Source: Trichoplax sp. H2 (taxonomy: Eukaryota; Placozoa; Uniplacotomia; Trichoplacea). Taken from it: a stretch of DNA of 64,000 bases. Below the pieces are notes generated by a model that ran no database searches, was not told the DNA's origin, and saw only the letters and a program-made list of their open reading frames with translations. Of the stretch, positions 42,328-54,643 are shown piece by piece; position 1 is the stretch's first letter, and every line of letters starts with the position of its first letter. The DNA lies in contig NOWV01000024.1 in assembly GCA_003344405.1 (NCBI GenBank), positions 496,001-560,000 on the forward strand. The letters run 5' to 3'. The position numbers were made by a program, and so were the translations under genes.

Positions 42328-44513
42328 TTAGTTAGAAAGTAGCCTGCTTACAGATTTTTCTAAAATATCCACCGAACGTCTAACACCATCTGCAATACGC
42401 GAATAGAGAACAAATCAGATAAAAAAATTTAGATTAATTAGTATAAAATTGACTTTGTTACATACCTAAAGTTTTAACAGTCGCTATTTGTTCTTCTGAT
42501 AAAGCTTCATCAGTTTGCGTCATAAAATCGTTACCCAATTTTTCGTAAGATCCTTTAATGGTAGCAATACCTTGCAATGTCTAGTTACATACAAGAAAGT
42601 ATAATAATTTTTTCTCCCAAGCTAAAGTAATGAGACAAATACATATATTTTATGGATAATATTTTGCTTACTTGAGAGAAGTGAGCTAATAAGCTATCGA
42701 CACGTTTCACTACAAGTCCTAGAGCTGCACAAGATGACATCGAAAAGGATTGTGATTTTAGGCTTACGTTAATCTGAATCGAGCATAAAATTTGACATAT
42801 AAGTCCATTTACCTGACAATCTTGGCGAGGGCTTTTGGCACCAAGTTTTAATTTCTGTTTCATAACAGTGGGAGAAACCCGCCATAATTTGAGCTAACGT
42901 TGACAAGGTTAACTTAAGCCGGCGCAAAATTGGCCTAATCTTATTCATATCGTATTCACATGGGGAATACTAGCAAGCAAAATAAGCACATGTTAATTAT
43001 TCATAAGGTTAACACTGAAGTTTAGCTAGCCAAAGTTATTCGTTGTATCTATCTATTGCTGCGTACGCTGCTTTTCAAATCAGCAAGCTGATTTTGCCTT
43101 TCAACCAGTTGATCAGCGATACTGCTGGCAGAGTCCAACAAATCTTTATAACTATAATTGATACAGAGAGATAGGATGATTCGGAACAACTATTATGTTG
43201 AGGTATACGAAATGAGGCTGTATATACAAGATTGTAAGAATTTTTTCATGTCAGGAGGGGTATCAGAATTTGATTTGATCTAAAAATAGCTTACTCTTTT
43301 TCCGTTACTGATGCACTTTCACTTCCCCTTGTAATATTAGTTAGATCATAGGGGAAAAGGTTAATATTGGTTAGAAAGACCTGCTGTAAATTTTCTTGAT
43401 GGCATATTTTATCCATAAGTAAACAATTGCTAGTGAATTTCTTTTCCAGATGACCGCTATCAATGGCAATTTTTAACATTACTTGAGATCGGGTGATTTG
43501 TTGACAATGATTTCCATTTCTTAAGTCAAAATTTTATATACCTTCCCATTTTCTGACTCTGATCAATAGCACAAACGACATCGATTAAAGTATTCATAAA
43601 GATTTTCTGCTTAGAAGCTGGGCATGTCCCCTACATGATCATGAATTACACTGTGAGGAAAAGTTTTCTACATTTTCAATTTGCTATCAACGTTGACAGG
43701 ATTCATAACAGATATCGAGTAATATAATTACCATAGCATAAGCATAGACTTACTTTAATCAACTCTATATCGTGTGTTGCACATAAGCCCAGAGATGAAG
43801 CAATAAACAGCAATGCTTTTTGAATTGAGAAACAACATCAACAATGAATTGGACTCTTCAAGTATCGTTTCCGACGTCCAAAATTCATTAAGGTACATTT
43901 ATATTATAATAATTGATAGACTAAGACTGAAGAAGTATCAATCTATATAAAGTAGAAGAGATGGAATAATATCCTGATATCCCTTATTTTACTAAGAACA
44001 ACCAACTAATGAGACGCTTACTTTGTAGCCTAGAATCGCCTCGACCAGAAGCTTGTATTGTTTGGTTATCTAATATTTCTTCAATACTAGGTTCTAATCT
44101 AAAAGTAGACAAAAAAATCAATCGTTACGATCATATCATAAGCCGATAATCTAGTTATTTTCCTCATCATCAAGCCATAAAGGAATAGTATAGCGGTATC
44201 CTTAGATGCTCACCTAGCAAACAGCCATTGCAGTAAGCGTATTCTAGCTTCTCCCGGTTTAAAAATCAACTCGGTCACCCATGATTCGTCGACATCTTCA
44301 ACATAAGGGCAATCGAGACTCTACACCATCAACGATTACAAATGCTACTGTCATGATCATCATATATCACTCCAGCCATATGCGAAATCAATTTCATTTC
44401 ACTTGTTAGTAACTGTTTACTTTTACTTGGAATACTGCGTTAATATTTTGGTTAAAATAGCTTAAATGTAATTGTTGTACCTCAAGCCGTTGGACCCACG
44501 TCGATCCCGCCAT
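42328..44513 (-). CDS. HAUS7: HAUS augmin-like complex subunit 7
   Basis: Augmin recruits gamma-tubulin to spindle microtubules so that new microtubules branch from old ones; HAUS7 belongs to its gamma-tubulin-recruiting part. Exons (minus strand): 44513-44481, 44320-44214, 44098-44022, 43815-43754, 43630-43542, 43456-43295, 43151-43067, 42912-42813, 42724-42672, 42580-42466, 42389-42328. The phases join to give 314 residues (human about 360). Recognition rests on the N-terminal SLDCPYVEDVDESW then ARIRLLQWLFAR, on ASSLGLCATHDIELIKGTCP, on KQKIFMNTLIDVVCAID, on CYETEIKTWCQKPSPRL and on a helical C-terminus. The ATG (MAGSTWVQRLE) ends at a GAG|GTACAA donor. Similarity is modest throughout, as is usual for augmin subunits. 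The exon 7-8 junction is the least certain. Confidence 0.85.
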
Positions 44514-44972
44514 AACGATTTGAAAGAGTTTCCTTGAAATTGACACCGTACTCAGAGTACAGTAAGTACAGTACTATGTGTACTGTGACTGTAACTCCGA
44601 CCTGATAGTAAATCTAGGCATAGTGCTCTTTCAATTCATTGAGTAGCCGACGTAGACTAAGGCGACGAAACGGTTTGTGGATGGCTTGCCGAGAATTACA
44701 GTACAAAGTGCGTCGGATGGATGGATAGAAATACTATAATCCTTGCAACTACTCTCGTATCCCAGCTAGCATTTGCAACGGAATCAATTGCAAGATGATG
44801 CTGGCTGCAAGCTCTTATATTTTGCAGAATTGATGGGTTAAAACAAGAGATAAACTGGGAATAGAAATTATTCAATATCGCAAATATTATTCGTTGGTCA
44901 TTAGGGGTCATTTTGAATGCTAGTAGCTCTATTTTACTGAGCTAACTCCATCGCTGGTCAGCTAATATTGCC
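44514..44972. promoter_or_regulatory. Probable bidirectional promoter of HAUS7 and FAM185A
   Basis: Only 459 bp separate the start codons of two divergent genes, so both 5' regions must share this DNA. It is GC-richer than the introns nearby. At 44548-44600 it carries a cluster of GTAC-centred palindromes: GTACTCAGAGTAC, AGTACAGTAAGTACAGTACT and GTGTACTGTGACTG. The same GTACAGTAC element is dense at 52-57 kb, near the probable FRMD4 promoter. No TATA box is evident. Confidence 0.6.
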
Positions 44973-47208
44973 ATGGCCTTCTTCTTATCGAGGTTACGAC
45001 CAGTAGCTTCTGCTTATATCCGCTTACTAACGAGTTACGCGGTCGCACCTCGAGGAAAAATCAATATCTCCATGCCATGTAAATTGGCTCGCATTATTCC
45101 TATGATGTCTGACGATCAAATGTTAGTTCGGTTAATTGATCACGATGGTTATCAGGTAGATCAAGTATTGCAAGTTGATGTCGAAAAGAATAATACCAAT
45201 CATCGCTCAGATATCAAAATCAATAGCAAGCCTGAACTGATGCAAGACTTACGCAACAAGCTGCAGTTCGAACTTCAAGTTCCTATGCATTACGGTATGC
45301 TATTTTCAGTTATGGTATTTATACTCCAAGAAATTGATAATTGCTAAACCCTCTCCCATGTAATTCAAGTTGATCTAGTCGCACTTTAGCAACTTGTGCT
45401 TTCTGCATAATGCAATATACGTAGATCTGGATATTAACTTGGAAGATGGAGATGTACAAATTGAAAATCTAGAGAGTCGGGCAATTAAAATTAATTTACT
45501 GAATGGTTCATGTGTGACCAAGTCCTTGAAGGTGATGCAGTATAAATTAAGGCTTTACGTTTCAAATAGACTGATCAATTGTGTTCTTACTATATGTTTG
45601 ATAATTCTTATCATTGTTACGCTCGGGTGATGAGACTTGCGGTATAACTGAATTTCCATATTTACCTTAATAAATTAGTCTACCAATCTAGAAATTGAAT
45701 GTAAATATGGAAGCATCACCAATCACTCCTATGTTTTAGGCGATTACATTGCGATCTGCCGATCTTCTGGGGTAATATTTCCTATTCTGTATTATCAAGA
45801 ATTAAAATGATCTGTAGCATGTAGCTTGTAGGCGATATATTTTGCTGAAAAGGAGAGACACAGTAGATACAAATTAATGCTCTGTTCTTATTCTTATTAT
45901 CGAATTTAGTATATAGCATGCAATTTTTCTCGTCAGCTTTTTTTTATTTCTATTAGGCAATTTTTGCAAATAAGCTTCAGGGTTCAACAATATCACTAAC
46001 AACTGATAAAGGTGATCTTGTGATGGCTTAATAAAATATTATTGTACTGTGCTAAACGTGTGCAACCTTCCGTGTACTTTGGACAAGTGCGGTAGTTATA
46101 ATAATATAATTTATAGAAAACTTTCATTGTAGCATGTTGTATACGAATGCTAATATTAATATATTTATTACAGGTAATGTAGCCGTTGAATCAGTATATT
46201 GCAAATCAATGGATTGCAAATCTGAAATGGGTTTAATTCGTTTAGGCAGTTGTCATGGTAAATTCTAGCAGTTGTGTTCTCAAATCATATTATTAGCTGT
46301 AAAATGTTACCATGATATCCTTCATTCTGTTATTAGTTGTTGGCCTTACAATATATGAGTACGACTAGATAAATATAAATATGATCTTAGCTAACGGATA
46401 CCCTAAACATTGCAGGTCATATGAATGTTACAACATCATTGGCAAACATCGATATTGGTATTGATAAAATCTTACTCTTTTTAGTTTACGGTTGTGGGTA
46501 TATTTGAACATTTTATAGTGATTAAATGAGGCCTGAATTCATATAGATAGTCTATCTGGTAGTGCTGAAATAGCTTCACGGGATGGTTCAATTTCCATTC
46601 ATGTTGATGCCCATGCAATCGGAAATGTAGATTTGCAAACAACTGAAGGTAATTTTATATTATGTGTACGCTTGTTGAATACTGATTGTCAAAATTCAGT
46701 TATTTTTTGATGGTTACACAATATGGATAGTTTTGTCAAACTAGAGTTGCCATACACAATAAATTTGAATGAATTTTACAGGCAATATCGACATTACTGT
46801 ACCATCGAATCTTGGAGTTTCTGCCCATTTCATTGCTTCTCATCTTGAATTAGACAGAAAGGTATTCTTTCTTTACACATAATTATTGTCGTATCTCTGC
46901 ATTATCACCGGCAAAACATAAAAACTTAAATATTAATTATTTGTAAATCATTTTAGCTTTCATTGTCAAACTCAGTGTGCACAAATGATTCCTATAATGG
47001 TATGTTTATATTTTCGAACGAGTATTGCCGTCACTCTTAATTACGTATATGAAACCAATTAGACATTGTATTGGTCATCTCATTAGGTACTATTGGTAAT
47101 AGATCATCGCAGACTACTTCATCGGTTTTGAATGCATTTGCTAGAAATGGTACGCTAGCAGTAAGAGTAAAGGAATGGTTTGATGTGCTAAAGTTTAAAA
47201 ACCCCTAG
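44973..47208 (+). CDS. FAM185A: FAM185A-like protein (DUF4097 beta-helix family)
   Basis: Function unknown; vertebrate FAM185A belongs to the DUF4097 adhesin-like repeat family. Exons: 44973-45294, 45425-45531, 45957-46011, 46174-46257, 46416-46457, 46547-46648, 46782-46861, 46957-46999, 47087-47208. The phases join to give 318 residues (human about 390). Short beta-strand repeats alternate with glycine turns, for example KLQGSTISLTTDKGN, LIRLGSCHGHMNVTTSLANI, SRDGSISIHVDAHAIGNVDL and GNIDITVPSNLGVSA, all matching the human order, and the end TLAVRVKEWFDVLKFK matches the family's final strand. The first about 23 residues are arginine-rich without acids (MAFFLSRLRPVASAYIRLL), which suggests a mitochondrial presequence; that is inference. 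The start ATG sits in a good context (GCCATGG). Confidence 0.93.
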
Positions 47209-48077
47209 TTAAATAAGCTGTAACCGGAAGCCTTTATGGCTAGTTCGGAGCTACTGTGGAATATTGCAAGCTTACTGATGCTTTATCTATTAGGATATAG
47301 GTATAAAACACATAAATTCCACAAGGTTTGATTTTATTCCTAATGGTATTAAAAAAATGAATTTTCATCCAAAAATAATTTGATCAGAAGTTGTTTACAT
47401 ACATTCCATCGCAAGTGAATAAAATAATAATCAATTAATTAATGTAGTGTCATCGGGTTACAACACGCGAATATTTACCAATATTGGATATTAATTTCAT
47501 TGTATGATACATCGATAAATGAAATAAAATGAAAGTCAAAAATGACCTAAAATTACTGTCATTTATAGAATATATGTGTATGCGTACGCCAGTTTAGAAC
47601 TAACATTTAGTATTCATATTATAAAATTGGTAAATACCATTTAAGCTTTGTTGAATATAAACCTAACTGGATATAATACTGTAGAAATGATATTACAAAC
47701 TATGAGGATGGTATATCGATCTGCGATATTCGTAATGTTTAGAAGCCCACTAAATTGTATATTACATTTTAACGATATTTACAAATTGCAAGGCAAATGT
47801 TATAAGCACTAAAGCAATCCTTTTCAATGATCGGTAAATAGGCAACATCTTACAATAATTAAATAGTATGTACCTAGAATCGGATAATGCATCTGATTCC
47901 GATTTGGTGACGATTTTATCAATACCTATCAGAATAGTGATCATTTTTACAAAACAACGTTGCAATAGGCTATCAATACATGAACTACTTTTTGATATCT
48001 CCTATTTAGCAAGGTCCAGATTACGTATATATATATGCTATAGCGAAATTTTTCTTGAAGTAACCGTAGAAGTGTTG
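47209..48077. other. Convergent intergenic spacer FAM185A / FRMD4
   Basis: About 870 bp between two facing 3' ends. No gene is seen. An AATAAA at 47418-47423 is a possible polyadenylation signal for FAM185A. Confidence 0.5.
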
Positions 48078-51000
48078 TCATACTAGTGACGCATGAGTTC
48101 CATGCAATTTTCTAAAATCTGGTAGTCTTGGTCCATAATTGTTAACACTCAGATGATCTCTGCCTGGCGAACGCCCACTTTCGCTAATATTGCTCTCATC
48201 GTAACTGTCTTGTTGGCTTGGTACTGAACTAGTGTTAGAAAATACTAAACGTTCCGAAAATTCATTGCTAGGATAGTTATCGTGTTCCCGCTGCCTTCCA
48301 AGCAAGTCACCAATAGATCCTGACAAATGACTGCGTGAATGATTACCTACGAGTACAATATTAACAAATTTACTTAATATACTTTTAATAATAAGCGTTC
48401 ACAATCGGTTCTTTGAATTTCCTTTTAAAGAAGTGCTATCAGTATCCTGTTAAACACTCAATCTCATACCGTTATCAAGCTCAAATCCTTTTCGGTTCAA
48501 GTATGCTACAGAAGGAGATCGATATGGAGCTTCAGGGAGTAGTGAAGTTTCTTCGCTTATCTGACCAAAGATATTAGGTAAAGATTTATTTCTTGACCTG
48601 CCTTCAGTCTCTTGTCTTTTAATTGTATGACTTAAAGAAGAAAATCGCTTTGGTGCAACAGGAGCAGATCGAACATCTGCTAGAGCAAGGTCACTACCAC
48701 CACGACCATGATTGCTGATACCGTAATGTTCATTAATTCCATTCATTCCATTGTTACCGTAAGAGGTGTCTACTTGTTGCTCCCGAAAGATACCGCCTTC
48801 AATATTAGAATCTAAACAGTTCACGCATTTCGTTGTAATTAGTAAAGTCCTACAAATTTGATCCTTCAATCCTATTTACTCATACTATGGTAAGGTAAAG
48901 CAAAAGTGAAAATTTACCCTCATGGCGATAAGTCATTGCACCATTAATGTTCAATTTTTCAAATTCACGAAGACTTTCTTCAAGTGATATCAGCTTAAAT
49001 TATCAGGAAAGGTTTAAAAGTCTTATTTAGACAAATTTTTTATAACACTAAATCTTTATACTGAAACTTAAATAACTAAGCTTGTCGATAGAGAAATAGA
49101 GTAAACGCTTAGTAGACCTCACCACGTCAAAGGTATCCAAATTATTTACCTTATCTACACTCTTTCTATGGAATGCGTCACAAGCCTGATTCCAAATATT
49201 ATTATTTCCACTGGTAGTTCTCAATTTCTAACAAAAAATGATCAAGGATATACATAAATTTTGCTTTAAGCATGTAACTGTCACTGCAAGGGTAAATACC
49301 AAACGATTAGTAGAGTATGTTTACCATTATTGATTCAATCAGTTGTCTCTGTAGAAAAATATCTTTTTTCAAAAGGACGATATCATTCTATCAAAGTTAA
49401 TAATATAATCAGTCATTTTGTAATACCAGCACAATTTCTGCAGACTACATATTGTACGTAAGCTATTCCCCATTCTTATACTTACTTTTCGATTTGTTAC
49501 CTCCAATTGACGAAGTGAAAGGCTGCTCTCAAGATCATTGTTTTTGAGAGGTTCTAGACATTCAAAACTGTATGGAGATCCTTCCGGTAAAACACCAGTG
49601 ATTTCCTATTTGACGTAAAAAAATATTATAAGAGGTTTCTTCGCAGATATTAAAAATAATAATTAGAGCTTATTATACATTAACGTATTACCTTCTCTTT
49701 CAAACATAATTGTCGCAACTGGTCAATTTTATTTTGTAACTTTGCAACTAGCGCTTTTTTCCTACTCGCAGAAGTTTTTGTAACACCATCCAACGCTAAA
49801 CTAATAGCAGGATTAGGACAGGTGTCTAGAATTGAAGGATATTATTACACCTTAATTTTGTAAAGTAGCACATTATTTGAGCCATTCAATAATTACAATA
49901 ATTAATGTGTGCTACTAACTGGATTTGGTAAAGCTACTTCTTGTATTATCGTCCTGGTCTATGTCAAGCGAAGTTAACGATCCTTGTGATAAATTGCAAT
50001 GAGTATGCGTTATCTCTTCGATCATATCTTTCGGATTCTTAGTTAGAGGAACCTACAATCATTATCATCGAAGCCTTAGTAAGGATCAAACAATAGAATG
50101 AAAAGATGGTACAAACTATAGTTGTTAACATACTTTCGTTTTACTCCTAGATAGATAGAACTGATGTTGATTTATAGCTTCTAGCCAAAGTCTTCGCGTA
50201 TTAGATGCAGAATAGCCATACCAGACTTGAGTAACGATATAACAGCTATTGAAAAGCAATCTACTATTAAGTATTAACTAGGCTACGGTAGATGTTTGAG
50301 TTTGTAATAGTAAATTCTATTAAATAAATCTAATTTCGAAACAAGTGTAATAACATTCTGCTTGAAATCAAGCAAATCTCTATTTTTTACTTGAATTCTC
50401 TCCTTTCGAGCATGTTTTTATCCGAATTTTGCCTATGATTACAAAATAAAATGATCAATCACACTAAATGATGAAGTAGTTGGATACTGAAGTGTTTCTA
50501 GTATTAGCGTATATTTACGCAAAGGCTATAAATGTGTTGTTTTAACAATACAGTATGTCAGGGTAAAAATCATAAATATAGAAGGTACAGCTGCAAATAC
50601 CTTGCGACTTTGACTTCAATAGTAAACTTTCGGTCTTTAAAGTATAGATTCTCTAGCTGCTTCCACGCGTAAAACTGTTAAATTAGTAAAATAACGTTAA
50701 AGTTGCAACATTATAAAATAACATAAACTGTTCAAACATCTATGTCATCGCTACACACAGTCTTCATTATAGCTATCAAGGTCAGTAAATGAACATTTTC
50801 TAACAACTATGTAGTTATATCTCAAGTAAGATTTATGAAAGTAATCAATAATTTATCACCTCCTGACATATTTCTTTGTCTTCATAACAGAACTGTCCGA
50901 TTCCTTGAAGACTAACCCCCACATAAATTTGTCGCCCAGCTTCATTCTAGTCATATTATAGTGTAGAAAATTGAATAAAACAACACAAAATGTACCAACA

Positions 51001-54000
51001 ATAAATCGTATTCTACATTTACTTTATATGGTATGTAAATTTAAAATTTCTGCATTAGTAACCAATGAATAAAGTCTGTATACGAAACCGATAAGCTTAA
51101 CGGAAAAGGATTCAAGCTTTTCCATGTGCAATGTAAATATAGGGTAAACTTAAGTTTATGATTATTTCAGGACTAGTAAAATGGTCTTATAGTTTACAAA
51201 TCGTAGAAGCTATTTACCTGCATTTTAAAGAAATGCAATCCGTACGTTGGGATATCCTGCACAATCGACATAAATCTATCCGTAAAGGTATACAAAGGAC
51301 GTGGATAATTTAAGGCCATTGCATTAATTTTTGGCTAATATTATCTGAATTAATTAAAGTCATAAGTAATTTCAATGTATATAAGTCATTGCAAGCTCAA
51401 CATCAATAGCGTATGAATAGATTAATAATTATAATTTCAAAGTAAGTATTTCTATATTGCAATTGCATAAATGCTTTTTCCTTTAAAAACATAAAAAAGA
51501 AAAAACTACCGACTTCTGCTCTCAAATTAAGTGGAATAAGTGCATGACAAGCAAATAACAATTGTATTACCGATGTGGTATTTAAAATGAGATGATTTCG
51601 ATAGTAAAACGAGCTAAATCAGCCCATTGATAATATTGTAGTGAAAGAAGATATTGTACAAAAAAAATGGACGAAGAGCAAATTCGGCACATGTGAGACA
51701 GTTGAATCACCTCATGATAGCATCCCCTCGGCTCCAACCGTATATTTGACAGTAGTTAGAACAAATTTTTCCTCTTCTGTTCGTTGCCATGAAAGAAAAG
51801 AGATAAATCAACAAGAGTATTACAATCCTTTCAAAATATTACTCAGGCAACTGTAAGTTATTTCTGTTCAACAATTGATTGAACAATTCCAGTTCGTTAC
51901 ATTGAAGTGCTGCATTTATTTAGTATACAAGTGACTAATAAAATGTACTGAAAACGATAAGTGCATTGAATTTAAACTTACAATGACGATAAGGCTGGAT
52001 CAGTTTCATATATAATTGCTGGTAGAAATTGTGTGCGTTTTAATTGCTCAATTGCAATCTCCTCGCTTTTAAAACAAAAAAATTATAATTACGAGAATAG
52101 CATTTTAAATTAAATCAAACATTTAACGTTTGCGTAACCAACTAGTTATCTATATCGACAGAGATATATCTGTTTCATGTACGGTGCTCAAGGTACAGTA
52201 ATGAGAATGACTTACTAAAAAGATATTACCTTAAATAGGGCATTCTAATTGGTGTGTTATTAAATACATAATGAGGATTTTAATTTAAAAACATTTAAAA
52301 TTTGATGTACTGTACTGTAGAATTAGATTCACAAAAGAGAGATAACAACGTAGCTATTGATAAAAGATCCAGACATAAAAGTTGGAAAATGCCATTAATA
52401 CTAGCTCGCTGTTTCCATTCAACACATTTGATGTAGTTAAATTAAGTACTGTACTACAGTACAATTAGCATTGTTATACGGGTATTGACCATATCAGGTT
52501 GAAAAATCACTTTGAAAGTAAAAATTTTTATTAATATAATTTGTTTTCTTTTTTATTAGCTTACCTCGTAAAATTTCCTCTCGAAGCCTAAATAAGATAA
52601 AATTGATGTTCATGAGCACAAATAGAGCAACATGGAACCGAACCAATTCGTAGTCGATAAAAACAAGGAGTAAATAACTTAATTAAAGTAAAGTAAAATA
52701 ATGAAATCAGCAAAAATTGATATGCAGCAGTTAAAATGTTCTGCTAACGTGCATACTATGTTTAGGGTACGCCACTGCAGTTCCAGGATAGTTCAAAATT
52801 AAAAATATGACTGTAGCATTACTAATATAATTAATACGATTTCTTACAAATGCATCACGCAGTATAGAATCAAAGACATAAATAAGTGTTGTACGACTAC
52901 TGTCGTGGACTACCGAATCAAAAGAGTATTTGGTGATCTATGCTATAGTAAAGAGACATCTTTCGGCTCATGTAGTACCAAAACGGTTTTAAAATTCAAA
53001 ATTAAATTTATCCAGACCTGTAAGACTAGAGCCGCCAAGCGACACAGTGTATCGTAGGTGCACTCAAGTCGACCTTGGGAGATAAGTTGACGAACTTGCA
53101 TGTAGAACATGATTACTGTTGTGCCATCGTGTAACAACGAGACATCATCGATGTAATGGCGAACGCTAAGAGTCATCCTTAAGACAGATTGAGGGGGTAT
53201 TTGCTCCATGACGGGATTATCCATTTGAAGCCAAACTTCTTCTCCGCTAGTTATGGGTGATAAAGTTTCAAGTTTATATCAAACGAATTGCTTTACTATA
53301 CGCCTCTAAAAGCCAAAGGGTTTCCGAATGATTAAAATACGACCATATACTTGGCATACTTGTATGTGTTATACTACATATCGAGCTGAGGTTTTGAGGG
53401 AAGAAATAAGTTACTAGTAAAGGTCGTTATTGGTTACAATACAGCGATTGGGACTATTGCTTTTATTCCATCATGACATAAAAAGCATTCTTCAATTTTT
53501 AATATTGATTCGTAGATGGAAATGTCTCCTTCAAGACTAAGTGAGATTAAAAATTTAAAACTGTGACCATGTTAATCTCTCCATACTCCTCTACTACTGA
53601 GTACCTTTGATGTATAAGGTACTGTACGAAAAAGATAAATTAATTACTGCAGTGAAAAGATAGGAAGAATGGACACTGGATCTACATTTAGCAATCGGAT
53701 ATAGGATATAGTATTTCCGTAGCTCTCTCTACCCTGCTAACGGTAGAAATGTTGTTGATCATACATTTAAAAACAAACGAATCATTCCTTTGGCAAAGCG
53801 TAAGAGTGATTGTTGCCAAGTCATCAATGACAAGACCCAACTTGATACAGTGAAAAAAAACTGGCTGTACAGTAACTTAAGGAGTCGATTTTCAAGAGTA
53901 GTACAGTAAATTTAGGATAATTATTATGTCTCCGCGTATTTGCAGGTTCCGAGATTATAAAAGCATTTACACTTCAATATATTATAAAAGAATGGAAAAT

Positions 54001-54643
54001 AACGATATTGAATTTTTAATCTAATCTGGAAGCGAATCAAGCTTATATTAGTTGTATTATCATTATAGGATATTTGAACTATACAAGAACCTTCGTCCAT
54101 GACATGAACCAGACGGTACTAGTCAATTCTTTCTTGCATATTGTTGTTCAGTATTTAATATGATCAAACCATAAGGTACGTTGGACTGTTACGATGGTCA
54201 ATGAAATGGCGTACAGTAGCAGACAGAATTATTTGGCGTTACAGTAATTCATAATCATCTACATCAGTACTATCGAATCATTTATTTATGCTAACCAATT
54301 AATCTCGTTTGCGTTAGACCATTGGTAGTTATAGAAAATAATTATCAATTTAATAATATCGATTTCTATTTGTAATTTTTGCAGGCGATTGAGTAGCTGG
54401 CAATATAGTAAGAAAACTACAAAGCATTTTAATTTTAGGATAAAATGATTTTAATTTTTACATTGGAAATTAGATTGTAATGTCCCTTTATTCCGTGTTT
54501 TAATAATTCGGGTCGCTATTTTTTAGTCCAGTATCCAGTCCAACTTACATTTCATTTCTGAAGATTAGCCCAAAGTATTCTCGTTCAGCTAAATGGATCT
54601 CAGCGCAAATTCTATCAAGTAGTTCTCTGGCTAATAGTTTTTC
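48078..54643 (-). CDS. FRMD4: FERM domain-containing protein 4 (FRMD4A/B family), first coding exon not found
   Basis: A cortical scaffold; in mammals FRMD4 proteins bind cytohesins and Par-3 and promote epithelial polarity through Arf6. Exons (minus strand): 54643-54549, 53246-53018, 52061-51982, 51613-51571, 51334-51218, 50946-50860, 50674-50601, 50263-50134, 50052-49920, 49825-49692, 49605-49501, 49387-49325, 49227-49150, 48993-48918, 48811-48470, 48346-48078. All join in phase (684 residues). FERM F1 opens with KLLARELLDRI and EYFGLIF; F2 has RFMSIVQDIPTYGLHFF; F3 runs from YVGVSLQGIGQF through LENLYFKDRKFTIEV to LWLEAINQHQFYLSRSKT. The cytohesin-binding CUPID helices follow (KKALVAKLQNKIDQLRQLC, then EITGVLPEG), then a coiled region and a serine-rich, low-complexity tail. 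The missing first exon should code about 20 residues and end in phase 0 upstream of 54643. The tail is shorter than the human one. Confidence 0.93.
49501..49825 (-). other. FRMD4: CUPID (cytohesin-binding) domain of FRMD4
   Basis: Exons 10-11 code a lysine/leucine-rich helix pair ending in RQLCLKEKEITGVLPEGSPY. This is the conserved R-x-L-C-L-x-E-x-E-[LI]-T-G-x-L-P signature shared by FRMD4A/B, INAVA and CCDC120, which in mammals binds cytohesins. Its presence beside a FERM domain identifies FRMD4 rather than another FERM protein. Confidence 0.88.
51571..51613 (-). other. FRMD4: 43-nt exon in FRMD4
   Basis: Between exons 3 (ends in phase 2) and 5 (begins in phase 0) the phase requires an exon whose length is one more than a multiple of three. 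The segment TTTAG|...|GTAATA of 43 nt fits and codes SFYYRNHLILNTTS. That matches the VIEHYKKLNGQT part of the FERM F2 lobe in position. The evidence is phase plus position, so it needs transcript support. Confidence 0.65.

Noticed and set aside
42585-42863. 92-codon minus-strand frame read as one exon
   Set aside because: It mixes intron and two HAUS7 exons in other frames. The spliced exons 42724-42672 and 42912-42813 match the family.
48450-48469. FRMD4 ending at the stop at 48450
   Set aside because: A donor at 48470 (AAC G|GTATGA) joins in phase to 48346-48078, which continues the same serine-rich tail. The stop lies in the intron.
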